DNA of 64,000 nucleotides. Origin: Streptomyces sp. NBC_00237. Its GTDB lineage: Bacteria > Actinomycetota > Actinomycetes > Streptomycetales > Streptomycetaceae. The stretch is taken from contig NZ_JAPEMT010000005.1 in the NCBI RefSeq assembly GCF_026342435.1, positions 186,001 to 250,000 on the forward strand, in the 5' to 3' direction. The notes beneath the pieces were generated by a model. It was given only the letters and a program-made list of their open reading frames with translations, was not told the DNA's origin and ran no database searches. Every line of letters starts with the position of its first letter. Positions within the stretch are counted from its first letter, which is position 1. A program made the translations under genes and the position numbers. Shown here piece after piece: positions 54,346 through 63,759 of the stretch.

Positions 54346-57300
54346 ATGAGGCTGCACTCCCTGTGCGTCACCGCCTTCGGGCCCTTCGGCGCCGCCCAGC
54401 ACGTCGACTTCGACGAACTGAACGCCGCCGGTCTCTTCCTGCTCCACGGGCCCACCGGAGCGGGCAAGACCTCCGTCCTGGACGCCGTCTGCTTCGCGCT
54501 GTACGGATCGGTGCCCGGCGCCCGCGAGGGGCGCGGCCTCACCCTGCGCAGCGACCACGCCGCCCCCGGCGTGCCCACCGAGGTCGTCCTCGAACTCACC
54601 GTCGGCGGACGCCGCCTCGAAGTCACCCGCAGGCCCGCCCAGTTGCGCCCCAAGAAGGGCAACCGCACCGGCTTCGTCACCGAGAAGGCCCAGAGCTGGC
54701 TGCGCGAACGCGACGCCGGCACGGGGGAGTGGCAGGCCCTCAGCCGCTCCCACCAGGAGATCGGCGAGGAGATCAGCCAGCTCGTCGGGATGAACCGCGA
54801 GCAGTTCTGCCAGGTCGTCCTCCTCCCGCAGGGCGACTTCGCCCGTTTCCTGCGCGCCGACGCCGAAGCGCGCGGCAAGCTCCTCGGCAAGCTCTTCGAC
54901 ACCCGCCGCTTCGCCGCCGTCGAAGAGCGCCTCGCCGATCTGCGCCGCACCGCCGAACAGCAGGTCAAGCAGGGCGACGAACGCCTCCTCGCCCTCGCCG
55001 AACGCACCGCGGAGGCCGCCGGGCCCGCCGCCCGCGACGTTCCCCGCCTCGAGCAGCGGCCCGGCGACCCCGGCCTCGCCGCCGCCGTCCTCGCCTGGGC
55101 CGCCGTCGCCCGCAGCGGCGCCGTCGAACGCCGTGACCTCGCCTCCTGCGCGGTCGCCGCCACCGACAGCAGACGCGCCGCCGCCCGCCTCGCCCTGGAG
55201 GACCAGCGGGAACTGCTGCGGCTCCAGCAGCGGTTCGCCGAAACGCGCCGCCGCGCCGACGCGCTCGACGAACGACGCGAACAGTTCGAGGGACTCCGCG
55301 CCCGCCAGGACCTGGCGCGGGCCGCCGACCGGGCGGCCCCCGCCCTCACCCTGCGCGCCGCCGCCGAGCGTGACCACCGCGAGGCCACCAGGGCGTACGA
55401 GCAGGCCCGCACCCGGCTTCCCGCCTCCCTCGCGGACGCCGGAGCCGATCAGCTCGCCGAGCGGGAGCGGCGGATCCGGCAGGAGCTGGGCGGCCTCGAC
55501 GCCGCCCGCCGGGCCGAGCGGCGCAGTGCGGAGATCACCGCCGAACGCGCCGCCCTGGACCGGGAGGCCCGCGCCGACGAGGAACTGCGCCAGGACGCCG
55601 ACGACTGGCTCACCGGGTGGGACGCCGTACGACGCGGCCTCCAGGACCGCATCGAGGCCGCGCAGGAGGCCGCGACGCGCGCCGGACACCTTCAGTCGCA
55701 GCTCGCACCGGCCGCCGCCCGGCTGGCGGCGGCCCGCCGCCGCGACGAGCTCGACCAGCGGCTCCGGGCCGCCGAGCAGAGCCTGCACTCCGCCCGCGAC
55801 ACCGCCGCCGACGCCCGCGAACACTGGCTCGACCTGCGCGAACGCAGGCTGACCGGCATCGCGGCCGAACTCGCCGCCGAACTGCGCGACGGCGAGGCGT
55901 GCAAGGTGTGCGGCGCCACCGGCCACCCGGCCCCCGCCCGTCCCGGATCCGGACACGTCGACCGGGCCGCCGAGCAGGGTGCCCAGGACGCGTACGGACG
56001 CGCCGAGGAGACCCGTACGCAGGCGGAGAGCGCCCTCTCCCGGCTCCAGCAGACCCACGCCGCCGCCCAGGCCGAGGCGGGAGGCGCGAGCTTCGCCGAA
56101 CTCGCCCTACTGGAAGGGGAGTTGCGGCGTGACCATGCCGCCGCGCACGCCTCGGCGGGCGACATGCACGCCGCCCGCGAGGAGCTAGGCCGGGCCGAGC
56201 AGGAGCACACCCGCCGCGTCGACGTCCGGGAGCGGGCCGAGCGGCGCAGCGCCGCCCGCACCTCGCACCGCGAGGCCATCGACCGCGAACTCGCCGGACT
56301 CCAGGAGGAGTTGACCCGGGCACGCGGGGACGCGGGCAGCGTCGAGGAGCAGTACGCCACCCTGACCCGCCGGGTCGCCCTGCTCGCGGACGCGGCCGAG
56401 GCGGTCCGGTCGTACGAGGCGACGGCGGATCGGCTCAAGAGCGCCGACGGGTCCCTCGCCGACGCCGCGTTCAAGGCCGGTTTCGCCACTACGGAGGACG
56501 CGGCGCGGGCCTTCCTCGACCACCCGGAACAGCGCGCGCTCCAGGACCGCATCGACGCCTGGCAGGCCGAACGGGCGGCGGTCGCCGACCGGTTGCGCGA
56601 GGAGGACGCCGTCGAGGCGGCCGACCGGCCCGCCGCCGACGTGTGGGCCGCCGAGGCAGCACACACCGCCGCCGAGCGCGCCCAGCGGGACGCCACCTCC
56701 GCGTACGACGCGGCCCGCGACCGGTGCGCCGCGCTGGCCCGTCTCGCCCGGCAGGCCGAGGAGGAGGCCCGGCGGCTGGGACCGCTGCGCGCCGACTACG
56801 AGCGGGTGGCCCGCCTCGCCGGACTCGCCGCGGGCACCTCCGCCGACAACGAACGCAAGATGCGCCTGGAGTCGTACGTCCTGGCCGCCCGCCTCGAACA
56901 GGTCGCCGCCGCCGCGACCGCCCGTCTGCACCGCATGTCGGCGGGCCGCTACACCCTCGTGCACTCCGACGAGCGCACCACCGGCACGGGCGGCAGACGG
57001 GCCGGGCTCGGCCTGCACGTCGTGGACTCCTGGACCGGCCGCGAACGCGACACCTCCACCCTGTCCGGCGGCGAGACCTTCTTCGCCTCCCTCGCGCTGG
57101 CCCTCGGCCTCGCGGACGTCGTCACCGACGAGGCGGGCGGGGTGCGCCTGGACACCCTGTTCATCGACGAGGGCTTCGGCAGCCTCGACGAGGCGACCCT
57201 CGACGAGGTCATCGACGTACTCGACGCCCTGCGCGAACGCAACCGCAGCGTCGGCATCGTCAGCCACGTCGGCGACCTGCGCCGCCGCATCCCGGTCCAG

Positions 57301-57360
57301 CTGGAAGTACTCAAGGGACGGGCGGGCTCGGTGGTGCGCCCCCGCAACGCCGGAGACTGA
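54346..57360 (+). CDS. sbcC: Exonuclease subunit SbcC (SMC-like ATPase)
   Basis: 1,004 aa. The N-terminal ATPase half has Walker A GPTGAGKTSVLDAV near residue 37 and Q loop VVLLPQGDFARFL. Long Ala/Arg/Glu-rich coiled-coil arms run from about 200 to 830, with the zinc hook CKVC near residue 520. The C-terminal half has the signature LSGGETFFASLALALGLAD near 905 and Walker B LFIDEGFGSLD. With SbcD it forms the Rad50/Mre11-type nuclease. Length is as usual for actinobacterial SbcC. Confidence 0.96.
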   Translation: MRLHSLCVTAFGPFGAAQHVDFDELNAAGLFLLHGPTGAGKTSVLDAVCFALYGSVPGAREGRGLTLRSDHAAPGVPTEVVLELTVGGRRLEVTRRPAQLRPKKGNRTGFVTEKAQSWLRERDAGTGEWQALSRSHQEIGEEISQLVGMNREQFCQVVLLPQGDFARFLRADAEARGKLLGKLFDTRRFAAVEERLADLRRTAEQQVKQGDERLLALAERTAEAAGPAARDVPRLEQRPGDPGLAAAVLAWAAVARSGAVERRDLASCAVAATDSRRAAARLALEDQRELLRLQQRFAETRRRADALDERREQFEGLRARQDLARAADRAAPALTLRAAAERDHREATRAYEQARTRLPASLADAGADQLAERERRIRQELGGLDAARRAERRSAEITAERAALDREARADEELRQDADDWLTGWDAVRRGLQDRIEAAQEAATRAGHLQSQLAPAAARLAAARRRDELDQRLRAAEQSLHSARDTAADAREHWLDLRERRLTGIAAELAAELRDGEACKVCGATGHPAPARPGSGHVDRAAEQGAQDAYGRAEETRTQAESALSRLQQTHAAAQAEAGGASFAELALLEGELRRDHAAAHASAGDMHAAREELGRAEQEHTRRVDVRERAERRSAARTSHREAIDRELAGLQEELTRARGDAGSVEEQYATLTRRVALLADAAEAVRSYEATADRLKSADGSLADAAFKAGFATTEDAARAFLDHPEQRALQDRIDAWQAERAAVADRLREEDAVEAADRPAADVWAAEAAHTAAERAQRDATSAYDAARDRCAALARLARQAEEEARRLGPLRADYERVARLAGLAAGTSADNERKMRLESYVLAARLEQVAAAATARLHRMSAGRYTLVHSDERTTGTGGRRAGLGLHVVDSWTGRERDTSTLSGGETFFASLALALGLADVVTDEAGGVRLDTLFIDEGFGSLDEATLDEVIDVLDALRERNRSVGIVSHVGDLRRRIPVQLEVLKGRAGSVVRPRNAGD

Positions 57361-57387
57361 GGCGCCCGGGGCCGCCCGAGGGGCGCC
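57361..57387. terminator. Possible terminator between convergent genes
   Basis: GGCGCCC and GGGCGCC are 7-bp perfect arms around 13 GC-rich bases, directly after the sbcC stop and ahead of the convergent permease end. There is no T-run. Confidence 0.35.
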
Positions 57388-57466
57388 GGAGACCGAGGGG
57401 ACCACAGAGGCGCGGGCCCACCGGAGCGACCCGGCGGCCCCGCACCCCGCTGCTCACCGTTCGGCG

Positions 57467-58990
57467 TCAGACGCGCTGGGGAACGCGGTCCACGCCCTGC
57501 GAGGAGTTCTTCGGGTGGTTCGGGTTGAGGAACCACTTGCGGGCGGAGACCAGCCACCAGATCCCGGCGAACGCGACCACCGCCAGCACCGCCAGCGGCG
57601 CGTAGTTGAACGTCTCGACGCTGACCGGGGCCGACTGCGGAAGCATGAACAGCACCGTGATCACCGCGACCCAGCCCACCGCCACGATCCCGATCGGCTT
57701 CGACCAGCGTCCCAGGTGCCACGGCCCGCGCCGGAAGTTCTCCCCCTGCCGCAGCCGCAGCAGCGTCGGGGCGACGTACGCGATGTACAGGCCGATCGTC
57801 GCGATCGAGGTGACGGCCGCGTACGCGGTGGTGTTGAAGAGGTACGGCAGCCCCAGCACGAACGCGGCGCCCGCCGCCAGCCACACGGCGTTGGTCGGCG
57901 TGCGCGTGCCCGGGTGCAGCTTGTGCCACACCGTGGACAGCGGCAGCGCGCCGTCGCGCGAGAAGGCGTAGATCATCCGGCTGTTGGCGGTCACCGACGC
58001 CATCCCGCAGAACAGCTGCGCGCCGATCACGACGAGCAGCATCAGGGACCCCAGGGTCTCCCCGAGCGCGTCCAGGAGGATCTGCGCCGGCGGCACCCCG
58101 GTCTCGGAGTCCAGCGCCCCCGCGTACGACTGGATCGCGAAGGTCAGCCCGAAGAGCAGCACGAACCCCGCCGCCCAGGACACCAGCACCGACCGCACGA
58201 TCCCCTTCGGCCCCTCCACGGAGGCGTTCTTCGTCTCCTCCGTCATGTGCGCGGACGCGTCGTACCCGGTGAAGGTGTACTGCGCCATCAGGAGCCCGAT
58301 CAGACCGACGTACACCGCCGAGCCCCACCCGGTGTTGTTGACGAACTCGGTGAACACGAACCCCGGTGACTGGTGCTTCTCCGGCACGATCAAGAGCGCG
58401 CCGACGATCACCACGACACCGATCAGGTGCCACCACACGGAGACGGTGTTGAAGAACCCGACGACCCGCACCCGGAAGGTGTTCATCACCGCGTGCAGCA
58501 CCAGGATGATGCCGAACAGCGTGATGGTGTGCGCGGGTGTCGCCGCGTACCCGAACTGGAGGTTCAGATAGGCGTTGAGGAACGACGCCGCCCCGAAGTC
58601 GATGCCCGCCGTGACGGCCACCTGCCCGAGCGTGTTGAACCACCCCGTGAACCAGGCCCACGCGGGCGCGGACTTCACCGGGGCCAGCTTGTGCGCCCAG
58701 AAGTACAGCCCTGCGGAGGTCGGGTAGGAGGAGCACACCTCCGCCATGGCCAGGGCGACGAAGAGCGTCATCAGCCCGACGAAGACCCAGCCCCACATGA
58801 TCACGGCGGGCCCGCCGGTGTTCATGCCGAACGCGTACATGGTCAGACACCCGGAGAGGATGCTGATGATCGTGAACGAGACGGCGAAGTTCTGCCGTCC
58901 CGACATGGAGCGGTCCAGGGTCTGCGTGATGCCGAGCTCCGCGAGCCGTTCCTCCTCGGAGGGGGCGATGCTCGGTATGTCCAAAGGCAT
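57467..58990 (-). CDS. APC superfamily amino acid/GABA permease
   Basis: 507 aa, about 12 helices, in the eukaryote-like GABA/amino-acid permease group. Segments include FAVSFTIISILSGCLTMYAFG, AEVCSSYPTSAGLYFWAHKLAP, FTGYDASAHMTEETKNAS and TANSRMIYAFSRDGALP. The soluble N-terminus (PSEEERLAELG) is typical of the group. I chose ATG 58990 because homology and a purine-rich AGGAAAG lie beside it. It likely imports an amino acid or amine; the substrate cannot be read from sequence. Confidence 0.93.
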   Translation of the reverse strand: MPLDIPSIAPSEEERLAELGITQTLDRSMSGRQNFAVSFTIISILSGCLTMYAFGMNTGGPAVIMWGWVFVGLMTLFVALAMAEVCSSYPTSAGLYFWAHKLAPVKSAPAWAWFTGWFNTLGQVAVTAGIDFGAASFLNAYLNLQFGYAATPAHTITLFGIILVLHAVMNTFRVRVVGFFNTVSVWWHLIGVVVIVGALLIVPEKHQSPGFVFTEFVNNTGWGSAVYVGLIGLLMAQYTFTGYDASAHMTEETKNASVEGPKGIVRSVLVSWAAGFVLLFGLTFAIQSYAGALDSETGVPPAQILLDALGETLGSLMLLVVIGAQLFCGMASVTANSRMIYAFSRDGALPLSTVWHKLHPGTRTPTNAVWLAAGAAFVLGLPYLFNTTAYAAVTSIATIGLYIAYVAPTLLRLRQGENFRRGPWHLGRWSKPIGIVAVGWVAVITVLFMLPQSAPVSVETFNYAPLAVLAVVAFAGIWWLVSARKWFLNPNHPKNSSQGVDRVPQRV

Positions 58991-59126
58991 GGGGGTGCCC
59001 TTTCCTGATCCGGTTCGATGACGAACGTCCCACCGGGCGGCGGTGGTTGAGGGGTGGTGCGGTCTCTGTGGTGACGGGCTGCGTGACGGTGACGGGCCGC
59101 GTGACGGTGACGGGCTGCGCGGTGGG

Positions 59127-60068
59127 TTACGTGGCGATCGCCCGCTGCGCCCACGTCCGGTGCCGGGTGAACAGCGTCGCCGCGTCGCCGCAGTAGCTCC
59201 ACGGCGTGTCCGAGGCGAAGGGGCCGATGGCGTCGAAGACCTCCGCCGCCTCCCGGTAGCGGCCCGCGAAGGACAGGGCGTGGGCCAGGTAGTTGGCGTC
59301 CTCGGTGAAGTGGGCGTGCGGGCGGACGGGTACGCGGTGCACCCACCAGTCGTCCCACGCCTGCGACGTCGACGGGTTGTCCGTCCACGGGTGCACGGCC
59401 ATCCCGTACCGGTTGCCGTCGGCCTCGGTCCGGCTGCGGTGCGACTCGGCCAGCGCGACCAGCGGCATGACGTGCAGCGGCAGCCCGCGCGGCGCGTGCG
59501 CGCACTGCTCCTGCGCCCAGTGGAAGAGCTCGCCGCCCGTCCCGTGCCAGTCCGGGAACAGGTACGTGAGGATCTCGTGGTGCCCCTCGCGGCTCCACCG
59601 GTCCCGCTCCGTGACCTGCCGCCACACCTGGTGCAGCGTCGCCCGCCACTCCGGGTCGCGGACGGGGGAGTGGAACCGCAGGAGGGCCAGCATGACGACG
59701 TACGGAGCCGGATCGGCCGGAGCCGCGTCCGAAGCGGTGTCGCACGCCGCCCACGCCTGCTCCATCGCCTCGCCGCGCCCCCTGCCACGCCCGGCCGCCA
59801 TGGACCGCAGCGCCAGTACGTTCGCCAGGAGGGCCAGGGCGTGCGGGGAACGGGGCTCCGCCTGCGCCCAGGTGTCGGCGAAGGTCAGCCGCGCCCCGGT
59901 GCGGGCGAGGACCTGGAGGCGGAAGATGCGCCGGTCCCAGTCGCCGCCGGTCCTGGTCAGCAGTTCCCGCGCGCCCTCCCACCGGCCCATCGCCGCGTCC
60001 TCGACCACGGTCCGCAGCCGGGCGTCGTCCCGGGCCGGATGCCTGTCTAAGGCGGGCGTCCGGCTCAC
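59127..60068 (-). CDS. Conserved hypothetical protein, helical-repeat type
   Basis: 313 aa from GTG 60068 (the frame is open further but is Pro/Arg-rich and unconvincing there). The protein is soluble, Trp/His/Arg-rich and mostly helical, with WEGARELLTRTGGDWDRRIFRL, FPDWHGTGGELFHWAQEQ and a closing AGRYREAAEVFDAIGPFA that resembles a TPR-like pair. I recall similar stand-alone Streptomyces proteins (DUF4034-like) but no function. It follows the permease start on the same strand by 136 bases; a link is not evident. Confidence 0.7.
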   Translation of the reverse strand: MSRTPALDRHPARDDARLRTVVEDAAMGRWEGARELLTRTGGDWDRRIFRLQVLARTGARLTFADTWAQAEPRSPHALALLANVLALRSMAAGRGRGRGEAMEQAWAACDTASDAAPADPAPYVVMLALLRFHSPVRDPEWRATLHQVWRQVTERDRWSREGHHEILTYLFPDWHGTGGELFHWAQEQCAHAPRGLPLHVMPLVALAESHRSRTEADGNRYGMAVHPWTDNPSTSQAWDDWWVHRVPVRPHAHFTEDANYLAHALSFAGRYREAAEVFDAIGPFASDTPWSYCGDAATLFTRHRTWAQRAIAT

Positions 60069-60462
60069 GGCCGCCCCGCTCGGCGCGTCCCGGGGCGGTG
60101 GGTCGCCGAACAGCCTTGCCCGACAGAGGTGTCGAGGAACACCTTCAAGCCTCCGGAATGCCTTCGTGGACCGATCCGGCGGTGCGACAGCACAGCCGGT
60201 GACGCAGGGGGAACAGACTGTTCCGCCAAGTGATGTCGTGCACATCTCACTAGTGATATGGCGCGCCGTCTTGACGGTTCGTCAAATGTTCTACGACATG
60301 CGGGAGTTGACAGATCTTACCCATGCCGGATAACCCTTTCCCTGCCTCGCGGATGCGAATCGGGAGCAACGTCTTCGCCCGGAGGGGCAGGGGTGCGCGG
60401 GCGCGCCCGAGGACGCTGTTTCTGCCGGAGAAGGACTCACGGAGCGAAGGAGCGTAGGTGCC
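60069..60462. other. Divergent intergenic region with palindrome
   Basis: 394 bases between the divergent genes at 60,068 and 60,463. It contains the perfect 10-bp palindrome TCACTAGTGA at 60247-60256 and a promoter-like pair at 60307-60335. It is AT-richer than its flanks around 60,235-60,350, as expected of a promoter region. I see no RNA gene or convincing small ORF. Confidence 0.55.
60307..60335 (+). promoter_or_regulatory. Candidate sigma-70-like promoter for the zinc-ribbon/HTH gene
   Basis: A perfect TTGACA at 60307 is followed after 16-17 bases by GATAAC or ATAACC. It points toward the gene at 60,463. The -10 match is moderate. Confidence 0.4.
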
Positions 60463-60924
60463 ATGGCGGCGCTGCGGACGATGAGCGGGCACCCGGGGGC
60501 GAAGAACGTGCGGCAGTGCCTCGACTGCGGACGGGCCCTGAGCAGGTACAACGACGAAGACCGCTGCCACCAGTGCGTCCGCGGCCTCAGGGAGTCCCCG
60601 CCGGAACGCCCGCGCGTGCCGTCGTGGGTGTGGGAGCTGCCGGAGGTGCGGCGGGCGCTGCTGCGGCATGACTTCGGTTATGTGTGCATGCAGGTGCGAA
60701 GACACGCCTCGCTCCGGCAGGAGGACGTGGCGGAGCTGACCGGACTGAGCCAGGCGTTCCTGTCGATGCTCGAAGCGGGGGCGCGGCGGCTCACGAACAT
60801 CGACAAGGTGGTGCGGCTGCTCGACGGCCTCGACGTGCCGATCGAGCTGACGGGCCCGATGCTCCGGAACCCGGCTGCCAGGCCCGCATCCGCCCCCTCG
60901 GGCCCCGGGGGTGCTAGAGGCTGA
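60463..60924 (+). CDS. Zinc-ribbon plus XRE-type helix-turn-helix protein
   Basis: 153 aa. Two CxxC pairs (CLDCGRALSRYNDEDRCHQC, residues about 19-38) form a zinc ribbon. An HTH_XRE-like domain spans about 78-130 (RRHASLRQEDVAELTGLSQ, FLSMLEAG, VRLLDGLDVPIEL). It is probably a DNA-binding regulator of unknown target. AAGGAG lies 10 bases before the ATG. Its 3' end overlaps the convergent Lrp gene by 11 bases. Confidence 0.85.
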   Translation: MAALRTMSGHPGAKNVRQCLDCGRALSRYNDEDRCHQCVRGLRESPPERPRVPSWVWELPEVRRALLRHDFGYVCMQVRRHASLRQEDVAELTGLSQAFLSMLEAGARRLTNIDKVVRLLDGLDVPIELTGPMLRNPAARPASAPSGPGGARG

Positions 60925-61360
60925 TCGCCCGTCGCGGCAGCGGCGACGAGTACACCACGCTGGTCGTGACCGACCCGAGCGCCCCGATCCGCCCGGACAC
61001 CTCCTCCAGGTGCTGCATCGACCGCGCGGCGACCTTGAGCACGAAGCAGTCGTCGCCCGTGACGTGGTGCGCCTCCAGGACCTCCGGCGTCACGTCGAGG
61101 AGGTCGTGGAAGGGCTTGTAGTTCCCGTGCGGGTACCGCAGCCGCACGAAGGCGAGGATCGGCATGCCGATCCGCTCCGGCTCGACCACGGCGGCGTACC
61201 CCGAGATCACCCCCGCCTCCTCCAGCCGTCGTACGCGCTCGGTCACGGCGCTCGACGACATCGAGACGGTCCGTGCCAGCTCGGCGAACGAGGCACGGCC
61301 TTCACGCTGCAGGGCTTCCAGGATGCGCCAGTCGGTAGCGTCCGCTGAATATCCGGTCAT
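60914..61360 (-). CDS. Lrp/AsnC family transcriptional regulator
   Basis: 148 aa from ATG 61360. N-terminal HTH: DATDWRILEALQREGRASFA and SSSAVTERVRRLEEAGVI. C-terminal RAM domain with VTGDDCFVLKVAARSMQHLE. Length is standard. It is divergent from the rhodanese gene at 61,454 with 93 bases between, a usual layout for an Lrp regulator and its target. The effector is probably an amino acid. Confidence 0.93.
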   Translation of the reverse strand: MTGYSADATDWRILEALQREGRASFAELARTVSMSSSAVTERVRRLEEAGVISGYAAVVEPERIGMPILAFVRLRYPHGNYKPFHDLLDVTPEVLEAHHVTGDDCFVLKVAARSMQHLEEVSGRIGALGSVTTSVVYSSPLPRRAISL

Positions 61361-61453
61361 GCTCACAGACAACAGGGGAATCACCGGCAGATCAAGAGAA
61401 GTTCCGGGGGAATCCACTTCAGTGGGATGATCACTCCCCGTAGATTTTCAGCC

Positions 61454-61960
61454 ATGACCAACACCACCGCGCACATCGCCCCGCAGGCCGCTCCCGCCGT
61501 CAACGCCGTCCTGCGGGTCCCGCCCGCTTCCCCCGCCGCTGCCGCCGCCCACTTCGGCGCGAGCCTCGCCTTCCACGCCGACGTCTCCGACGTCGCCTCC
61601 GCCCTGGCTGCCGGAGGCGACCCCGGCTTCGTCGTGATCGACTCCCGCAACACCGCCTCCTGGGACCAGGGGCACGTCCCCGGTGCCGTGCACCTGCCGA
61701 CCGCCCTCATCCCCGAGCATGCCGAACGCCTCCTCGACAAGAGCGTCCCGGTCGTCACCTACTGCTGGGGCCCCGGCTGCAACGGCGCCACCCGTGCCGC
61801 CCTCGCGCTCGCCCAACTCGGCTACCAGGTCAAGGAGATGCTGGGCGGCATGGAGTACTGGATCCGGGAGGGCTTCGCGTACGAGACCTGGGAGGGCCGC
61901 CAGACCCCCACCGCCGACCCGCTGACGGCCCCGGTCGACTCCGACGACTGCGGCTGCTGA
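61454..61960 (+). CDS. Rhodanese-domain protein
   Basis: 168 aa. One rhodanese domain: FVVIDSRNTASWDQGHVPGAVHLP and the active loop VTYCWGPGCNGATRAAL with the catalytic Cys. It ends in DDCGC, two further cysteines close to the terminus that may carry persulfide or metal. The long Ala/Pro-rich N-terminus has no signal peptide I recognise. Divergence from an Lrp-type regulator suggests regulation by amino acid, perhaps cysteine, status. Confidence 0.9.
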   Translation: MTNTTAHIAPQAAPAVNAVLRVPPASPAAAAAHFGASLAFHADVSDVASALAAGGDPGFVVIDSRNTASWDQGHVPGAVHLPTALIPEHAERLLDKSVPVVTYCWGPGCNGATRAALALAQLGYQVKEMLGGMEYWIREGFAYETWEGRQTPTADPLTAPVDSDDCGC

Positions 61961-62008
61961 ACCGAATGCGGTGGCCGTGGCGGGTGCGGCCTGAGAGGAT
62001 TCCGGGCC

Positions 62009-62860
62009 ATGCCCACCTTCCCGCACCCCGCCCCCGAAGACCTCCGCCGTGACCCGCGCCCCCTTCTCGGCCGTACCGCACTGGTCACCGGAGCCAGCCG
62101 GCGCGACGGCATCGGTTGCGCGGTGGCCCGCCGGCTCGCCGCGTACGGTGCGAGCGTCTACCTCCACCACCACGTCCCGCACGACGCCTCCCAGCCGTGG
62201 GGTGCGGACCCCGAAGGCCCCGAAGGCGTGGCCCAGGGCGTCCGCGAAGCCCGCAGTGACCCGGCAGCGGTCGTCGCCCACGGTCCCGGCGACCTGTCAG
62301 AACCGACGGCCCCCGCCGCCCTCATCGCCACGGCGGCGAAAGCTCTCGGCGGACGCCTCGACATCCTGGTCGCCAACCACGCCCTGAGCGGCGGGGACGG
62401 CACCCTCGACGAGATCGACGCGGCGATGCTCGACGCCCACTGGGCGATCGACACCCGCTCCGTGATCCTCCTCGCCCAGGCTTACGCACGCCTGCGCGCG
62501 AAGGCCCCGGCCGCTCCCGGCGGCCGCCTCCTCATGATGACCTCCGGCCAGGACCTCGGGGGCGGCATGCCCGGGGAACTCGCCTACGCCCTCGCCAAGG
62601 GCGCCCTCGCCTCCGCGACCCGCAGTCTCGCCACCACCCTCGCCGACCTCGGGGTCACCGTGAACGCGGTCAACCCAGGCCCCGTCGACACGGGCTACCT
62701 GTCAGGCTCCGACCACGCCGCCGTCGCGGCGATGTTCCCGGCGGGCCGCTGGGGCCTGCCGGACGACCCGGCCCGCCTCATCTCCTGGCTCGCCACGGAC
62801 GAGGCCGCCTGGGTGACGGGCCAGGTCATCGACTCGGAGGGTGGCTTCCGCCGGAGCTGA
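62009..62860 (+). CDS. SDR family oxidoreductase
   Basis: 283 aa Rossmann-fold short-chain dehydrogenase. Cofactor loop TGASRRDGIGCAVARRL is near residue 28, the NAG-like motif is VANHALSG, and the C-terminal part has VNAVNPGPVDTGYL and TGQVIDSEGGF. The usual catalytic YxxxK appears as YALAK, with Ser before it. The first 20 residues are an extra N-terminal extension. It resembles the 3-oxoacyl-ACP-reductase-like group; the substrate is unknown. It overlaps the convergent ATP-grasp gene by 35 bases. Confidence 0.9.
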   Translation: MPTFPHPAPEDLRRDPRPLLGRTALVTGASRRDGIGCAVARRLAAYGASVYLHHHVPHDASQPWGADPEGPEGVAQGVREARSDPAAVVAHGPGDLSEPTAPAALIATAAKALGGRLDILVANHALSGGDGTLDEIDAAMLDAHWAIDTRSVILLAQAYARLRAKAPAAPGGRLLMMTSGQDLGGGMPGELAYALAKGALASATRSLATTLADLGVTVNAVNPGPVDTGYLSGSDHAAVAAMFPAGRWGLPDDPARLISWLATDEAAWVTGQVIDSEGGFRRS

Positions 62861-63722
62861 CGGCCGCACCCAACGCCTCGAACAGAACCCGGGCGTCGGC
62901 CCCTTCCGGCAGTCCGCTCACCTGCCCGTCCCCCACCTCCACGACCCGCCACTCGCCGTCCCCGCGCAGGGCGAGATCGGTGGTCACCCAACGGCAGCCG
63001 AGCGCCCGCACGGCCGGGCGCACCGCCGCGAGGTCCGGCTCGGGGGCGTCTTCGGGGGAGTCGGGGTGGGCGGTGACCAGCACCGCCTCCCCGTCCACCC
63101 ACCAGACCCGGGCCTCTCCGCCCGGCACGAAGTGCTCGAACTCCCGCACCACGAGACCGCCCGCGAGGGAGTCCTCCTGGAGCGCGAAGAAGCGGTCCAC
63201 GACGGCGGACAGGGCGGCGGTGTCCCGGAGTTCGGGCACGAAGCACGCCTCGTGCCACTCGTGCTTGCGGGACTTGACGAAGTCCTTCACCACGGCGGGC
63301 CCGTCCCGCAACGGGCGGACGAGCGCGTCCAGTCCTGCTCCCCGGGGCGGCCCGCCCGGCGGGCACTCCCGCCAGACGCTCCGTGGGGTGAGTGCGGTGA
63401 ACTCCCCGTACCAACCGGGCAGTTCGTGCGCCGTACGGTACGCGTCGGCCCCGGTCAGCAGGGAGCAGCCGCGCTCCTCCATGCCGCGCGCCACCTCCTC
63501 GTACCGCCGGACGGGGATCATCCATCCCCGATACCAGTACGGCCCCGAGCCGCGCGGCACCCGGGCCAGCGCGGCCCCGACGTCACCGGCGAGCAGGGCG
63601 TCGTGGTCCAGCAACGACACCGCCCCGCCCGCCTGCCGTACGGCCGCCGCCTCCCCGGCGAACGCCGGATCGACCCGCCGCCCCGACAACGGATCCCCAC
63701 ACACCAGCCAACCGGCCTTCAC
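62826..63722 (-). CDS. ATP-grasp domain protein
   Basis: 298 aa. The middle and C-terminal parts look like ATP-grasp (DUF4343-like): GPAVVKDFVKSRKHEWHEAC with the ATP-binding Lys, VVREFEHFVPGGEARVWW, and DLALRGDGEWRVVEVGDGQV with acidic metal ligands. The N-terminus (MKAGWLVCGDPLSGRRVDPAF) is a short pre-grasp domain. The group is thought to join a carboxylate and an amine; its role is unknown. It is convergent with the SDR gene. Confidence 0.85.
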   Translation of the reverse strand: MKAGWLVCGDPLSGRRVDPAFAGEAAAVRQAGGAVSLLDHDALLAGDVGAALARVPRGSGPYWYRGWMIPVRRYEEVARGMEERGCSLLTGADAYRTAHELPGWYGEFTALTPRSVWRECPPGGPPRGAGLDALVRPLRDGPAVVKDFVKSRKHEWHEACFVPELRDTAALSAVVDRFFALQEDSLAGGLVVREFEHFVPGGEARVWWVDGEAVLVTAHPDSPEDAPEPDLAAVRPAVRALGCRWVTTDLALRGDGEWRVVEVGDGQVSGLPEGADARVLFEALGAAVSSGGSHPPSR

Positions 63723-63759
63723 GCTCTCCCCGCTCCCACGTCCGCCCGCCCCCGCACGG

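Noticed and set aside
53145..57360. Defence system related to SMC-like proteins
   Set aside because: Gene order, lengths, zinc hook and nuclease motifs are those of ordinary housekeeping SbcD/SbcC.
59127..60245. Longer version of the hypothetical protein starting at 60245
   Set aside because: The added 59 residues are Pro/Arg/Cys-rich and cover the AT-richer promoter region, including the TCACTAGTGA palindrome at 60247 next to that start.
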